A stretch of 36,088 nt of DNA from a candidate division FCPU426 bacterium (GTDB taxonomy: Bacteria > Oederibacteriota > JAJYGY01 > DAIDJD01): positions 1-36,088 of the forward strand of contig DAIDJD010000144.1 in NCBI GenBank assembly GCA_027451505.1. The letters run 5' to 3'. Positions 10,321 through 22,014 of the stretch are shown one piece after another. The stretch's first letter is position 1. Every line of letters starts with the position of its first letter. A model generated the notes under the pieces. It was not told where the DNA came from. It made no database searches and saw only the letters and a list, made by a program, of their open reading frames with translations. Both the position numbers and the translations under genes were made by a program.

Positions 10321-12044
10321 CTCAGGATCTCGTCTTTCAGGTGGCGGGCCCCGGCATGCCCCGGGTCCAGGCGCAAGGCCTCGTCGAGTTCGGCCACCGC
10401 GGCCTTGAGGCGTCGTTCATAGAAATAGGCGTAGCCCAGGCTGAAATGGGCGTCGGCGCTGTCCGGGGCCAGGCGCACGGCGAGACGGTAGGCGCGCTCC
10501 GCGTCGGCCGGACGGCCCAGCACCAGGTAGCAGTTGCCCAGGTTCTGGGCCCCGCCCGGGGTTGGGGAGAGCCCCTCGGCGTGGGCCAGGACCCGGGCTG
10601 CCGAAGGGTAGTCGCGCCGGGCGGCCAGGGCGTCGCCCCAGCGTTCCCAAAGGGCCGCATCGTCGGGCCGGGTCCGGGCCAGGGCCTCCAGGGCCGCGGG
10701 GTCGCCCGAATCGGCGAGCGCGTCCACCCGGGCGTCCAGAGCCGCGCCCACCCCCCGGCCGGAACCCGCCCAGCGCTGGGCCGCCGACCACAAGCAGGCC
10801 GTGGCCAAAGCCGCGCAGGCCAGGGCCGCCCAGGGCCTGGCGCCGGCGCCCCGCGGCTGGGGGGCGGGGGGGCGCCACGCCAGCAGGCCCCAGGCCGCGG
10901 CCACGGGCACCAGGATCCCCGGGGCGAAGAAAAAACGGTCGGTCTGGCTCTCCATGAGGACCCCGGCGAGGCCCAGGGCCAGGAGCGGGGCCTGCTCCAG
11001 CGGGGATGAGGCCGCCTGGCGGCGGCACACCCACGCCGCGACCGCGAAGGCGGCCAAGCCGGCCAAGCCGGCGCCGCAGGCCAAGGCGAGGAGAAGTTGG
11101 TGGGGGGATTCCGCGAAGCGGTCGCCGGCGTCGACCAGGGAACGCAGGGCCGGGGCGGCGTGCCCTTGGAAGGCCAGGGCAAAGGCGCCCGGGCCCCAGC
11201 CCAGAAGGGGGCGCTGGAGCCAGAGGCCCAGGCTGGCCCTCCAAAGGGGCAGGCGCTGGGTCGGGCGCAACCAATCCGCGGGCGGGAAAAGGGCGAGCGC
11301 CCCCACTAGGGCGGCCAGTCCCGGGATCCAGGACCGCCTCCCGGGTCCCGAGGCGGGCGCACCGGAGGGCCGGAAGGCGGACGCGGGGAGAAGGAGGGCC
11401 TGGAGGGCCAACGCGGCCAGCCCGGAGCGGCTTTGGGTCGCGGCCAAGGCGGCCAGGGCGGCCCCCAGGACCGCGGCCCGGCGCCAACCCTTGAGGCCCA
11501 AGGCCAGGGGCCAACTCAGGACCAGGAAGGCGGCCAGGCAGTCCGGGTTGCCGTATCCGGCGAAGGCCCGCGGCCCGAAGGGACGTCCGGCGTAAGGGCG
11601 GTAGGGTTCGAAGCCCAGACGCTGGGCCAGCGCGTACAGGGCGACCACCGCCAGGGCCCACTGCCAAGCGCCCAGCAGGGCCCGCCCCCAGGCGCGCGGG
11701 GCCGCGGCGAGGGCCAGGCAGACGGCCGCGGCGCAGGCCGGGACCGGGTCAGGAGACCCCAGAAGGGCGCGGTAGGGGGAGGCCAGGAGGGCCGCTCCGG
11801 CGGCCGCCGCGGCCGCGGCCCAGGCCCCGGCCGAAGCCCAGGATGGGGCGCCCCAGCCCGCGGGTCCGTCCGAGCCCAGGCCCAGGGCCGCCCCCAGGAG
11901 CAGGGCCGCCGCCAGCGCCAGGGCCGCGGCGCCCTTGGGATCGAACAGGCGCGTGGTGGGCAGAAGGATGAGGGCCGCGAAGGCCGCGGCGGCGCCCCAG
12001 CGCAGAGCCCGCTCCAGCCCCTCATGGGCGGCCCGAGCCGGCAT
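10317..12044 (-). CDS. O-antigen ligase/Wzy-like membrane protein with C-terminal TPR repeats (second copy)
   Basis: [17 protein letters not shown]...; motifs [22 protein letters not shown] and [18 protein letters not shown] at the C-terminus ([51 protein letters not shown]). ATGA overlaps with both neighbours. Confidence 0.85.
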   Translation of the reverse strand: MPARAAHEGLERALRWGAAAAFAALILLPTTRLFDPKGAAALALAAALLLGAALGLGSDGPAGWGAPSWASAGAWAAAAAAAGAALLASPYRALLGSPDPVPACAAAVCLALAAAPRAWGRALLGAWQWALAVVALYALAQRLGFEPYRPYAGRPFGPRAFAGYGNPDCLAAFLVLSWPLALGLKGWRRAAVLGAALAALAATQSRSGLAALALQALLLPASAFRPSGAPASGPGRRSWIPGLAALVGALALFPPADWLRPTQRLPLWRASLGLWLQRPLLGWGPGAFALAFQGHAAPALRSLVDAGDRFAESPHQLLLALACGAGLAGLAAFAVAAWVCRRQAASSPLEQAPLLALGLAGVLMESQTDRFFFAPGILVPVAAAWGLLAWRPPAPQPRGAGARPWAALACAALATACLWSAAQRWAGSGRGVGAALDARVDALADSGDPAALEALARTRPDDAALWERWGDALAARRDYPSAARVLAHAEGLSPTPGGAQNLGNCYLVLGRPADAERAYRLAVRLAPDSADAHFSLGYAYFYERRLKAAVAELDEALRLDPGHAGARHLKDEILR

Positions 12045-13069
12045 CAGACCAGGACGGCTTCCCGGGTTCCCTTCTCGACCCGGCCCAGCACGCGGCCCGG
12101 CATCCCCAGGGCCTTGAGCCCGGAGAGGGCCCGCTGGGCCTGGGCCTGGGCCACCATGAAGACAAGGCCGATGCCCATGTTCAGGGTGCTGTAGGCGTCG
12201 GCTTCGGGCACCCGACCGAGCTCGGTGATGAGGCGGAAAAGGGGCGGCACCTCCCAGGCGTCGCGCCGGATCACGGCCCGCAGGCCCTCCGGCAGCACGC
12301 GCGGGATGTTGTCGGTGAACCCGCCTCCGGTGAGGTGGGCGATGGCGTGGATGTCGACCTTCCGGCGCAGGGGCAGGAGATAGGGGGCGTAGCAGCGGTG
12401 GGGCTCGAGCAGGGCCTCGGCCAGGGTGCGCCCCAGGCGCGGGTGGCGGCGCTTCAGCGGCAGGCGGGCCCGCTCCAGAAGGACCTTCCGGGCGAGGCTG
12501 TAGCCGTTGGTGTGCAGGCCGCTGGAGGGCAGCCCGATGATGGCGTCCCCGGCGCGCACCCGCTCGCCGGTGATGAGGTCCTTGCGCTCCACGACCCCGA
12601 CGATGGTCCCGGCCAGGTCGAAGTCCCCGGGCGCGTAGAGGCCGGGCATCTCCGCGGTCTCGCCGCCGATGAGCACGGTCTTCTGGGCCTTGCAGGCGAT
12701 GGCGAGCCCGCGCACCACCTCGGACGTGACCTTGGGCTCGAGCTTGCCCGTGGCGAAGTAGTCGAGGAAGAAGAGCGGTTGGGCGCCCTGGACCAGGATG
12801 TCGTTGACGCAATGGTTGACGAGGTCCTGGCCCACCGTGTGGTAGACCCCCGCCTTGGCCGCCACCAGGATCTTGGTGCCCACCCCGTCGGTGCTGCTGA
12901 CGAGGATGGGGTCCCGGAAGCGGGCCTTGTCGAAGCGGAAGAGGCCGCCGAAGGAGCCCAGGTCGCCCAGGACGTTGCGGTTGAAGGTCGAGCGCACGTG
13001 GGCCTTCATGCGCCGCACGGCCTCATTGCCGGCGTCGATGTTCACGCCCGCGTCTCGGTAGGTGGTCAT
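12044..13069 (-). CDS. purM: Phosphoribosylformylglycinamidine cyclo-ligase (AIR synthetase)
   Basis: [22 protein letters not shown]...[12 protein letters not shown]...[25 protein letters not shown]. Confidence 0.97.
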   Translation of the reverse strand: MTTYRDAGVNIDAGNEAVRRMKAHVRSTFNRNVLGDLGSFGGLFRFDKARFRDPILVSSTDGVGTKILVAAKAGVYHTVGQDLVNHCVNDILVQGAQPLFFLDYFATGKLEPKVTSEVVRGLAIACKAQKTVLIGGETAEMPGLYAPGDFDLAGTIVGVVERKDLITGERVRAGDAIIGLPSSGLHTNGYSLARKVLLERARLPLKRRHPRLGRTLAEALLEPHRCYAPYLLPLRRKVDIHAIAHLTGGGFTDNIPRVLPEGLRAVIRRDAWEVPPLFRLITELGRVPEADAYSTLNMGIGLVFMVAQAQAQRALSGLKALGMPGRVLGRVEKGTREAVLV

Positions 13070-13107
13070 GGGATCCTTGGGTCCGATGGGGGAGGGCCGG
13101 CGTTGCC

Positions 13108-13154
13108 GCGGGTTCGCCCCCCGGCGCCCCGGCCGGCGGCGCGGGGGAACCCGC
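13108..13154 (-). promoter_or_regulatory. Large GC-rich hairpin in the purM 5' leader
   Basis: Plus strand GCGGGTTC...GAACCCGC, perfect 8-bp outer stem enclosing CCCC/GGGG and further GC complementarity. Confidence 0.6.
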
Positions 13155-13156
13155 TG

Positions 13157-13185
13157 ATGCTAGCCCCTGGCGCTGCGATGCTCAA
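13157..13185 (-). promoter_or_regulatory. Candidate sigma70-type promoter for purM
   Basis: Minus strand TTGAGC-17 nt-TAGCAT, immediately upstream of the leader hairpin. Confidence 0.4.
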
Positions 13186-13216
13186 GCCCCGCCCGCAGCC
13201 GGGCGGCGCCGGTGCC

Positions 13217-14700
13217 TCAATCGCACTTGGCCCCGCCGCCGGCGGCCAGTCGGGAGTTGGAGACCACGCCGCGCACGCCCACGGGGTAGTCCCCGTCGAA
13301 GCAGGCCTTGCAGAAATCGCCCACGGGCATTCCCACCGCCGCCATCATGCCCTCCACCGTGAGGTAGCCCAGGCTGTCGACGTCGAGGTAGCGCTCGATC
13401 TCGGAGTGGCTCATGGTGTTGATGAGCAGCTCCTTGCGGGTGGGGAAATCCATGCCGTAGAAGCAGGGGTGGGCCACCGGCGGGCTGGACACGCGCAGGT
13501 GCACCTCGCGGGCCCCCGCGGCGCGCAGCATCTTGATGATCTTGCGGCTGGTGGTGCCGCGCACGAGGGAGTCGTCCACCACGACCACCCGCTTATCCTT
13601 TAGGATGGCGCGCACCGGGTTGAGCTTCACCTTGACCCCGAAGTCCCGGATGCTCTGGCTGGGCTGGATGAAGGTGCGGCCGACGTAATGGTTGCGGATG
13701 AGGCCCATCTCGAAGGGCAGCCCGGCGGTCTCGGCGTAGCCGATGGCCGCGGTGACGCCGCTGTCGGGCACCGGGATGACCAGGTCCGCCTCGGCCGGAC
13801 GCTCGCGGGCGAGCTGGCGCCCCAGCTCGCGGCGCACCCGCTCGACCTGCTCGCCGAACTGGATGCTGTCGGGCCGGGCGAAGTACACGAACTCGAAAAC
13901 GCAATGGGCCTTGCGCTGGGGCTCGAAGGGCTTGAGGCTCGTCAGCCCCGAGGCGTCGAGGACCACCATCTCGCCGGGCTCCACCTCGCGCACGAACTCG
14001 GCGTCCAGGAGGTCCAGGGCGCAGCTCTCCGAGGCCAGGATCCAGGCCCCGTCCAGGCGGCCCAGGCACAGCGGCCGGAACCCGGAGGGGTCGCGCACGC
14101 CGATGAGCTGCTTCTCGTTCATCAGCACCAGGCTGTAGGCGCCCTGGACCCGCTTCAGGCTGTCGACCACGGTGTCGGCGAAGCGCCGGCCGCTGCTGCG
14201 GGCGATGAGGTGCACCAGCACCTCGCTGTCGGCGGTGGTGCTGAAGATGCTGCCGTAGGCCTCCAGCTCGCTGCGCAGCAGTTCGGCGTTGGTCAGGTTG
14301 CCGTTGTGGGCCACGGCCAGGCCGCCGCGGGCGTATTCCACGGTGATGGGCTGGGCGTTGCGTAGGCTCGTGCCGCCGGCGGTGGAGTAGCGCACGTGCC
14401 CCACGGCCAGGCGCCCGGGCAGCTTGGCCAACTCGTCGGCGCCAAAGGCGTCGGCCACCAGCCCCATGCGCTTGATGGCGTGCAGGCTGTCGGCGTCGGC
14501 GCTGGTGATGCCGCAGCTCTCCTGGCCCCGGTGCTGCAGCGCGTAGAGCCCCAGGTAGGCCATCTTGGAGGCCTCGGGGTGGCCGTAGACGCCCATCACG
14601 CCGCAGGCTTCCCCGCCCTTGAGGTCCGGGCCCGCGGGCGCGCGCGACTCAAGGGATTCGACCAGGGCCACGAGTTCGTCCAGGCTGCGCACGGGTCTGC

Positions 14701-14704
<4 letters not shown>
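13217..14704 (-). CDS. purF: Amidophosphoribosyltransferase, Fe-S containing (Bacillus-type)
   Basis: Propeptide then [48 protein letters not shown]; Fe-S cysteine contexts [44 protein letters not shown] start overlaps the purL TGA. Confidence 0.96.
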
Positions 14705-17036
<2,332 letters not shown>

Positions 17037-17040
<4 letters not shown>

Positions 17041-17735
17041 CGGATCGCCACCGCGCCCAGCAGGCTCTCGAAAAGGACGCGTCCGTCCTCCCCGCCCAGG
17101 GCGGCCTCGGAGGCCCGCTCGGGGTGCGGCATCAGCCCCAGCACGTTGCCGCGCTCGTTGAGGACGCCGGCGATGGACTCCAAGGACCCGTTGGGGTTGG
17201 AAGCCTCCCCCAGGGTCCCGTCGGCGGCGCAGTAGCGGAAGGCCACCTGGCGGCGGTCGTTCAGGCGCCGGAGCGTCTCGGCGTCGCAGTAGTAGTTCCC
17301 CTCGCCGTGGGCGATGGGCATGCGCAGCACTTGGCGCGGCCGGGCCGCCCGGGTGAAGGGGCTGTCGCCGCGCTCGACGCGCAGGTGAACGTCCTGGCAC
17401 AGGAAGCGCAGCCCGCGGTTGCGCAGCAGCACCCCGGGGACCAAGTGGCTTTCGGCGAGGATCTGGAACCCGTTGCAGATGCCCAGGACCAGGCCCCCCC
17501 GCGCGGCGTGGGCCCCCACGGCCCGCATCACCGGCGCGAAGCGCGCCACGGCCCCGCAGCGCAGGTAGTCCCCGTAGCTGAAGCCGCCGGGGACCACCAC
17601 GCAGTCGGTCCCGGAGGGCAGTTCCGCGGACTCGTGCCAGAGCAGGTCGACCTTCTGCCGCAGCACCGTCCCCAGGACGTGCACGCAGTCCTGGTCGCAG
17701 TTGCTCCCCGGGAATTGCAGAACCGCGAAGCGCAT
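17037..17735 (-). CDS. purQ: Phosphoribosylformylglycinamidine synthase subunit PurQ
   Basis: [21 protein letters not shown]...[21 protein letters not shown]...[11 protein letters not shown]. Confidence 0.97.
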
Positions 17736-17739
17736 CCCC

Positions 17740-18012
17740 TCAGGCCCCCTTCCCCGGCTTCACTTGCTCGAGCGTGAACTCGTAGCGCTCGATCTGGGTG
17801 TTGGCCAGCAGGCGCGCGCACATCTCCTCGACCCGGGCGCGGGCGCGGGCCGGGTTCAGGCCCTTGGAATCGAGGGTGAGCTCGAGGTATTTGCCCTGGC
17901 GCAGGCCGGCCACCTCGCGGTAGCCCATGGTGCGCAGGGCCGCCCCGACGGCGACCCCCTGGGGGTCGAGCACGCTCGGCTTGAGGGTGACGTGGATCCT
18001 GGCGAGGTACAT
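17740..18012 (-). CDS. purS: Phosphoribosylformylglycinamidine synthase subunit PurS
   Basis: MYLARIHVTLKPSVLDPQGVAVGAALRTMGYREVAGLRQGKYLELTLD; 90 aa between purB and purQ. Confidence 0.94.
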   Translation of the reverse strand: MYLARIHVTLKPSVLDPQGVAVGAALRTMGYREVAGLRQGKYLELTLDSKGLNPARARARVEEMCARLLANTQIERYEFTLEQVKPGKGA

Positions 18013-18039
18013 CGGTGCCTTCCTTTGGGCGGGTCCGGG

Positions 18040-19347
<1,308 letters not shown>

Positions 19348-19365
19348 CCCGGCACCGAAAAACGA

Positions 19366-19393
19366 CGAACGAAGCCCGAGGGGGCTTCGTTCG
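19366..19393 (-). promoter_or_regulatory. 12-bp perfect hairpin with U-tract in the purB leader (attenuator/terminator-like)
   Basis: CGAACGAAGCCC-GAGG-GGGCTTCGTTCG on the plus strand; on the minus strand it is followed by TCGTTTTTCGG, ending 18 nt before the purB ATG. Confidence 0.75.
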
Positions 19394-19409
19394 CGGATTT
19401 GGAGCGCAG

Positions 19410-19438
19410 ATTATGCGTTAGGAGCCGCGCCCTGGCAA
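19410..19438 (-). promoter_or_regulatory. Candidate sigma70 promoter for the purB-led operon
   Basis: Minus strand TTGCCA-17 nt-CATAAT, about 17 nt upstream of the leader hairpin. Confidence 0.6.
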
Positions 19439-19483
19439 GCCCGGGCGCCCCCCGGGGGGACGACGCGGGCGGGCCCAGGCGCG

Positions 19484-19918
19484 TCAGGCCGCGCCGGAAG
19501 GCCGGCGGCGGCGGGGGGGCGGGGCCTTGGTCAGGCGGGCCAGCCCCCGCCGGGCCCATTCCGCGACCCAGCGGTCGGAGTCGACGCAGGAATGCTCCAG
19601 GACCGCCTGGCTCTCGGGGAGGGCCAGGCTCGCAAGGCTCTGGGCCGCGGCCCGGCGCACGTCCACGTCCATGTCCTTGAGGCACGCCGCCAGGGCCTGG
19701 GCCGAGCGGGCCGCCCCAAGCTCGCCGAGCGACCAGGCGGCGCAGGCCCGGATGGCGGCCTCCCGGTCCCGAAGCAGGGATTCCAACGATTCACCGGCCT
19801 CGGTGGCGGAATTTTTGACCAACTCCACGATGGCCGAACGCCGGACCGAGGTAGCCGGGCTTTCCAAATCCGCGAGCAGGCTGGCAACGTCTTTAGCCTG
19901 ACGTTTGCGTTTCACCAT
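19484..19918 (-). CDS. HEAT-repeat protein
   Basis: MVKRKRQAKDVASLLADLESPATSVRRSAIVELVKNSATEAGESLESLLRDREAAIRACAAWSLGELGAARSAQALAACLKDMDVDVRRAAAQSLASLAL: HEAT-like helical repeats. Confidence 0.8.
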   Translation of the reverse strand: MVKRKRQAKDVASLLADLESPATSVRRSAIVELVKNSATEAGESLESLLRDREAAIRACAAWSLGELGAARSAQALAACLKDMDVDVRRAAAQSLASLALPESQAVLEHSCVDSDRWVAEWARRGLARLTKAPPPRRRRPSGAA

Positions 19919-19934
19919 CGCGGCCCCAGCCCCC

Positions 19935-20080
19935 CCACAGTAGAAAAGCTCCCTTGCTGGCGTTTATTTTGAAACATTGTTTTGAATAAATAAAGATAAC
20001 TTTTTCCGAAAATAAACGAAAATGTAAAATAGCAAAATTTATTATGCAAAAAAGAAACGAAAAATGGCCGTGAACCACAA
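19935..20080. other. AT-rich intergenic segment with repeated A-tracts
   Basis: Strong local AT enrichment in an otherwise GC-rich window; A-tracts at 20009-20012, 20019-20022, 20026-20029, 20034-20037, 20048-20053, 20060-20064. Confidence 0.75.
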
Positions 20081-20140
20081 AAAGTAAAAGGGCCGGCCCC
20101 GAAGCGCTGCGCTTCAGGAACCGACCCTTTACTTTTTCTG
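20078..20140 (-). terminator. Intrinsic terminator downstream of tpx (long hairpin, A/T tracts on both sides)
   Basis: AAAAAGTAAAAGGG...CCCTTTACTTTTT arms enclosing GAAGCGC-T-GCGCTTC. Confidence 0.8.
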
Positions 20141-20164
20141 AAACCAATGTTTGAAATCGGGCCT

Positions 20165-20677
20165 TTATGCGAGCAAACGCTTGAGCGCCGCCAAGGCTGT
20201 GTCATAGTCCGGATGGCTCGCCATTTCCGCGACCAGCTGCACGTACGCGATTTTGTCGTCCTTGCCCACGACGAAGAGGGAGCGCGCCAACAGCCCCTGT
20301 TCCTTGACGTAGACCCCGTACTTGACGCCGAAATCGTGGTCCCGGAAGTCCGAAAGCATGCGCAGGTTCGTGATCTGGCCGGCGCTGCACCAACGGTTCA
20401 GGGCCATGGGGGTGTCGCAGCTGATGGTGATCCAGTCCACCCCGGCGAGTTTGTTGGCCTCCTCGCTGAAACGCTTGGTCTGCGCGTCGCAGATGCCGGT
20501 GTCGACCGAAGGGACCACATTGAAGAAGCGGACCTTGCCCTTGAGTTCTCGGCTGTCGAAGGCCTTGCCCAGGCCCGCGAAGGCGGTGAACTCAGGCGCC
20601 GCGTCGCCGGCCTTGAGTTCCGGGCCGACCAGGGTGAGGGGGGTGCCTTTTAGCGAATATTTTCCTGTGCGCTCCAT
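20165..20677 (-). CDS. tpx: Thiol peroxidase (Tpx-type peroxiredoxin)
   Basis: MERTGKYSLKGTPLTLVGPELKAGDAAPEF...NVVPSVDTGICDAQTKRF (peroxidatic Cys) and NRWCSAGQITNLRMLSDFRDHDFG (resolving Cys region). Confidence 0.94.
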   Translation of the reverse strand: MERTGKYSLKGTPLTLVGPELKAGDAAPEFTAFAGLGKAFDSRELKGKVRFFNVVPSVDTGICDAQTKRFSEEANKLAGVDWITISCDTPMALNRWCSAGQITNLRMLSDFRDHDFGVKYGVYVKEQGLLARSLFVVGKDDKIAYVQLVAEMASHPDYDTALAALKRLLA

Positions 20678-20748
20678 GCTTGAAACCTCCGTGGCTCTCT
20701 TGGGGGATGAGATCCGGGAACGGGAGGGAAACGGAATCTCCCGGACCG

Positions 20749-20778
20749 ATCTTAACGCCGGTGCGCCCGCCCGGTAAA
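20749..20778 (-). promoter_or_regulatory. Candidate promoter for tpx
   Basis: Minus strand TTTACC-18 nt-TAAGAT. Confidence 0.35.
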
Positions 20779-20787
20779 CCGCCGTTT

Positions 20788-20809
20788 CCGCGCCGGCGCA
20801 CCGGCGCGG
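20788..20809 (-). other. Perfect 9-bp GC hairpin downstream of the GIY-YIG-like gene
   Basis: CCGCGCCGG-CGCA-CCGGCGCGG; no U-tract. Confidence 0.5.
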
Positions 20810-20813
20810 AGCG

Positions 20814-21257
20814 TCAGCCCAGGTCCTGGACCGTGATCTCGCCGTAGCGCCCGCTGTGGGGCTGGCTCTCGAGGTCGTTGAGCGCGGGTTTCTTGGCGGC
20901 GGCCAGGGCCCACGCCAGGTCCTTCCAATCGTCCTCCCCGGCGCAGTCGGCCTCGGCCACCGCGTCGAAGTAGAGGTCGGCCAGGCGTTCGTGGACCTTG
21001 CGCAGCTTGTCCTCGGGGAGCCCGCCGCGCCCCTCCAGGACGGCCTGCAGGTGCTCGGCGATGCTGCCCCCCTGGGGCACGTGGCCCACGTACAGGACCG
21101 TGCCATCGGCGGCCTGGGGCGGGAACTCCACCAGCTCGTAGACTCCGCCCCCGCGGGGGGCGTGGTTCATCACGCCGCCTAGGTGCAGCCGGTAGATGCG
21201 TTCGGTGAAGCGGATGTGGAAGGTGCGGGCGGGCTTGCCCGCCAAACCGGTCTGCAT
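20814..21257 (-). CDS. Small protein with degenerate GIY-YIG-like fold (hypothetical)
   Basis: GGGVYELVEFPPQAADGTVLYVGHVPQGGSIAEHLQAVLEGRG resembles GIY-(10-12 aa)-YIG spacing; AKKPALND resembles the late KP.xN element. Confidence 0.55.
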   Translation of the reverse strand: MQTGLAGKPARTFHIRFTERIYRLHLGGVMNHAPRGGGVYELVEFPPQAADGTVLYVGHVPQGGSIAEHLQAVLEGRGGLPEDKLRKVHERLADLYFDAVAEADCAGEDDWKDLAWALAAAKKPALNDLESQPHSGRYGEITVQDLG

Positions 21258-21321
21258 GGCGACTCCTCGCGCTGGTCCCGGGCGCCGCCGTGGGAGGGCG
21301 TCCGGGGGGATGGATGGTGGA

Positions 21322-21342
21322 ACGGGCCCGCCAAGGGCCCGT
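21322..21342 (-). terminator. Hairpin downstream of the HAD phosphatase
   Basis: ACGGGCCC-GCCAA-GGGCCCGT, perfect 8-bp stem just past the stop; short U run only. Confidence 0.4.
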
Positions 21343-21351
21343 AAAGTCCGG

Positions 21352-22014
21352 TCACAGGATCCGGAGCAGGTCCAGAAGGCCGCCCAGGAGGAGGTCCGGG
21401 GCGGCCGCGCGCAGCAGGCCCTCGTCCCCTATGCCCCCGAGGATGGCCAGCGTGGGCATCCCCGCGGCCCGCCCCGCCTCGACATCGACGCGGCTGTCCC
21501 CGACCATGGCGGCCTCCCCCGCGCCCACGCCGAGGTCGACGCAGGCCTTGAGCAGGGGCTCGGGATGGGGCTTCTTGCGGGGGCAGGTGTTGCCCCCCAC
21601 GACGCTGCCGAAAAGTCCGGCGACCCCCAGCCCCTCCAGGATGCGGCGGGAGACCCGTTCGGGTTTGTTCGTGACCACCGCCAAACGGTGGCGCCCGCCC
21701 AGGGCCGCCAACGCCTCGGCGGCCCCGGGGCAGAGGCGGGTGCGGTCCAGGCAGTGCTCGCGGTAGTGGAGCATGAAGGCCTCCACCTCGGCGGAGACGT
21801 CCCCGCCGGGCGCACCCAGGAGCCGCCGCACCAGGGCCTCGACGCCGTCCCCGACGAAGGAGGCCACGGTCGCTGCGGGGTGCGGAGGCAGCCCGGCGCG
21901 GGCCCGCAGCCAGTTGCCCGAGGCCACCAGGTCCTCGGTGGAGTCGACCAGGGTGCCGTCGAGGTCGAACAGCAGGGCGCGCACGCGCCTAGGATCAAAA
22001 GGTGTAGGAGACAT
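21352..22014 (-). CDS. gph: HAD-superfamily phosphatase, phosphoglycolate phosphatase-like
   Basis: VRALLFDLDGTLVDSTEDL...VVTNKPERVSRRILEGLGVAGLFGSVVGGNTCPRKKPHPEPLLKA...AAMVGDSRVDVEAGRAAGM. Confidence 0.85.
   Translation of the reverse strand: MSPTPFDPRRVRALLFDLDGTLVDSTEDLVASGNWLRARAGLPPHPAATVASFVGDGVEALVRRLLGAPGGDVSAEVEAFMLHYREHCLDRTRLCPGAAEALAALGGRHRLAVVTNKPERVSRRILEGLGVAGLFGSVVGGNTCPRKKPHPEPLLKACVDLGVGAGEAAMVGDSRVDVEAGRAAGMPTLAILGGIGDEGLLRAAAPDLLLGGLLDLLRIL

Noticed and set aside
8539-10422. 627-aa plus-strand ORF antisense to the O-antigen-ligase gene
   Set aside because: Low-complexity Gly/Gln/Arg translation; the opposite strand has TM and TPR pattern with coupled start/stop codons.
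6754-12044. Genomic island/mobile insertion within the pur operon
   Set aside because: No integrase, transposase, direct repeats or evident composition shift; 4-nt gene overlaps at each boundary argue for a settled operon structure.
19893-20205. Small minus-strand ORFs (84 and 97 aa) in the AT-rich island
   Set aside because: They overlap the terminator and A-tract region, have no recognisable domain and no good ribosome-binding context.
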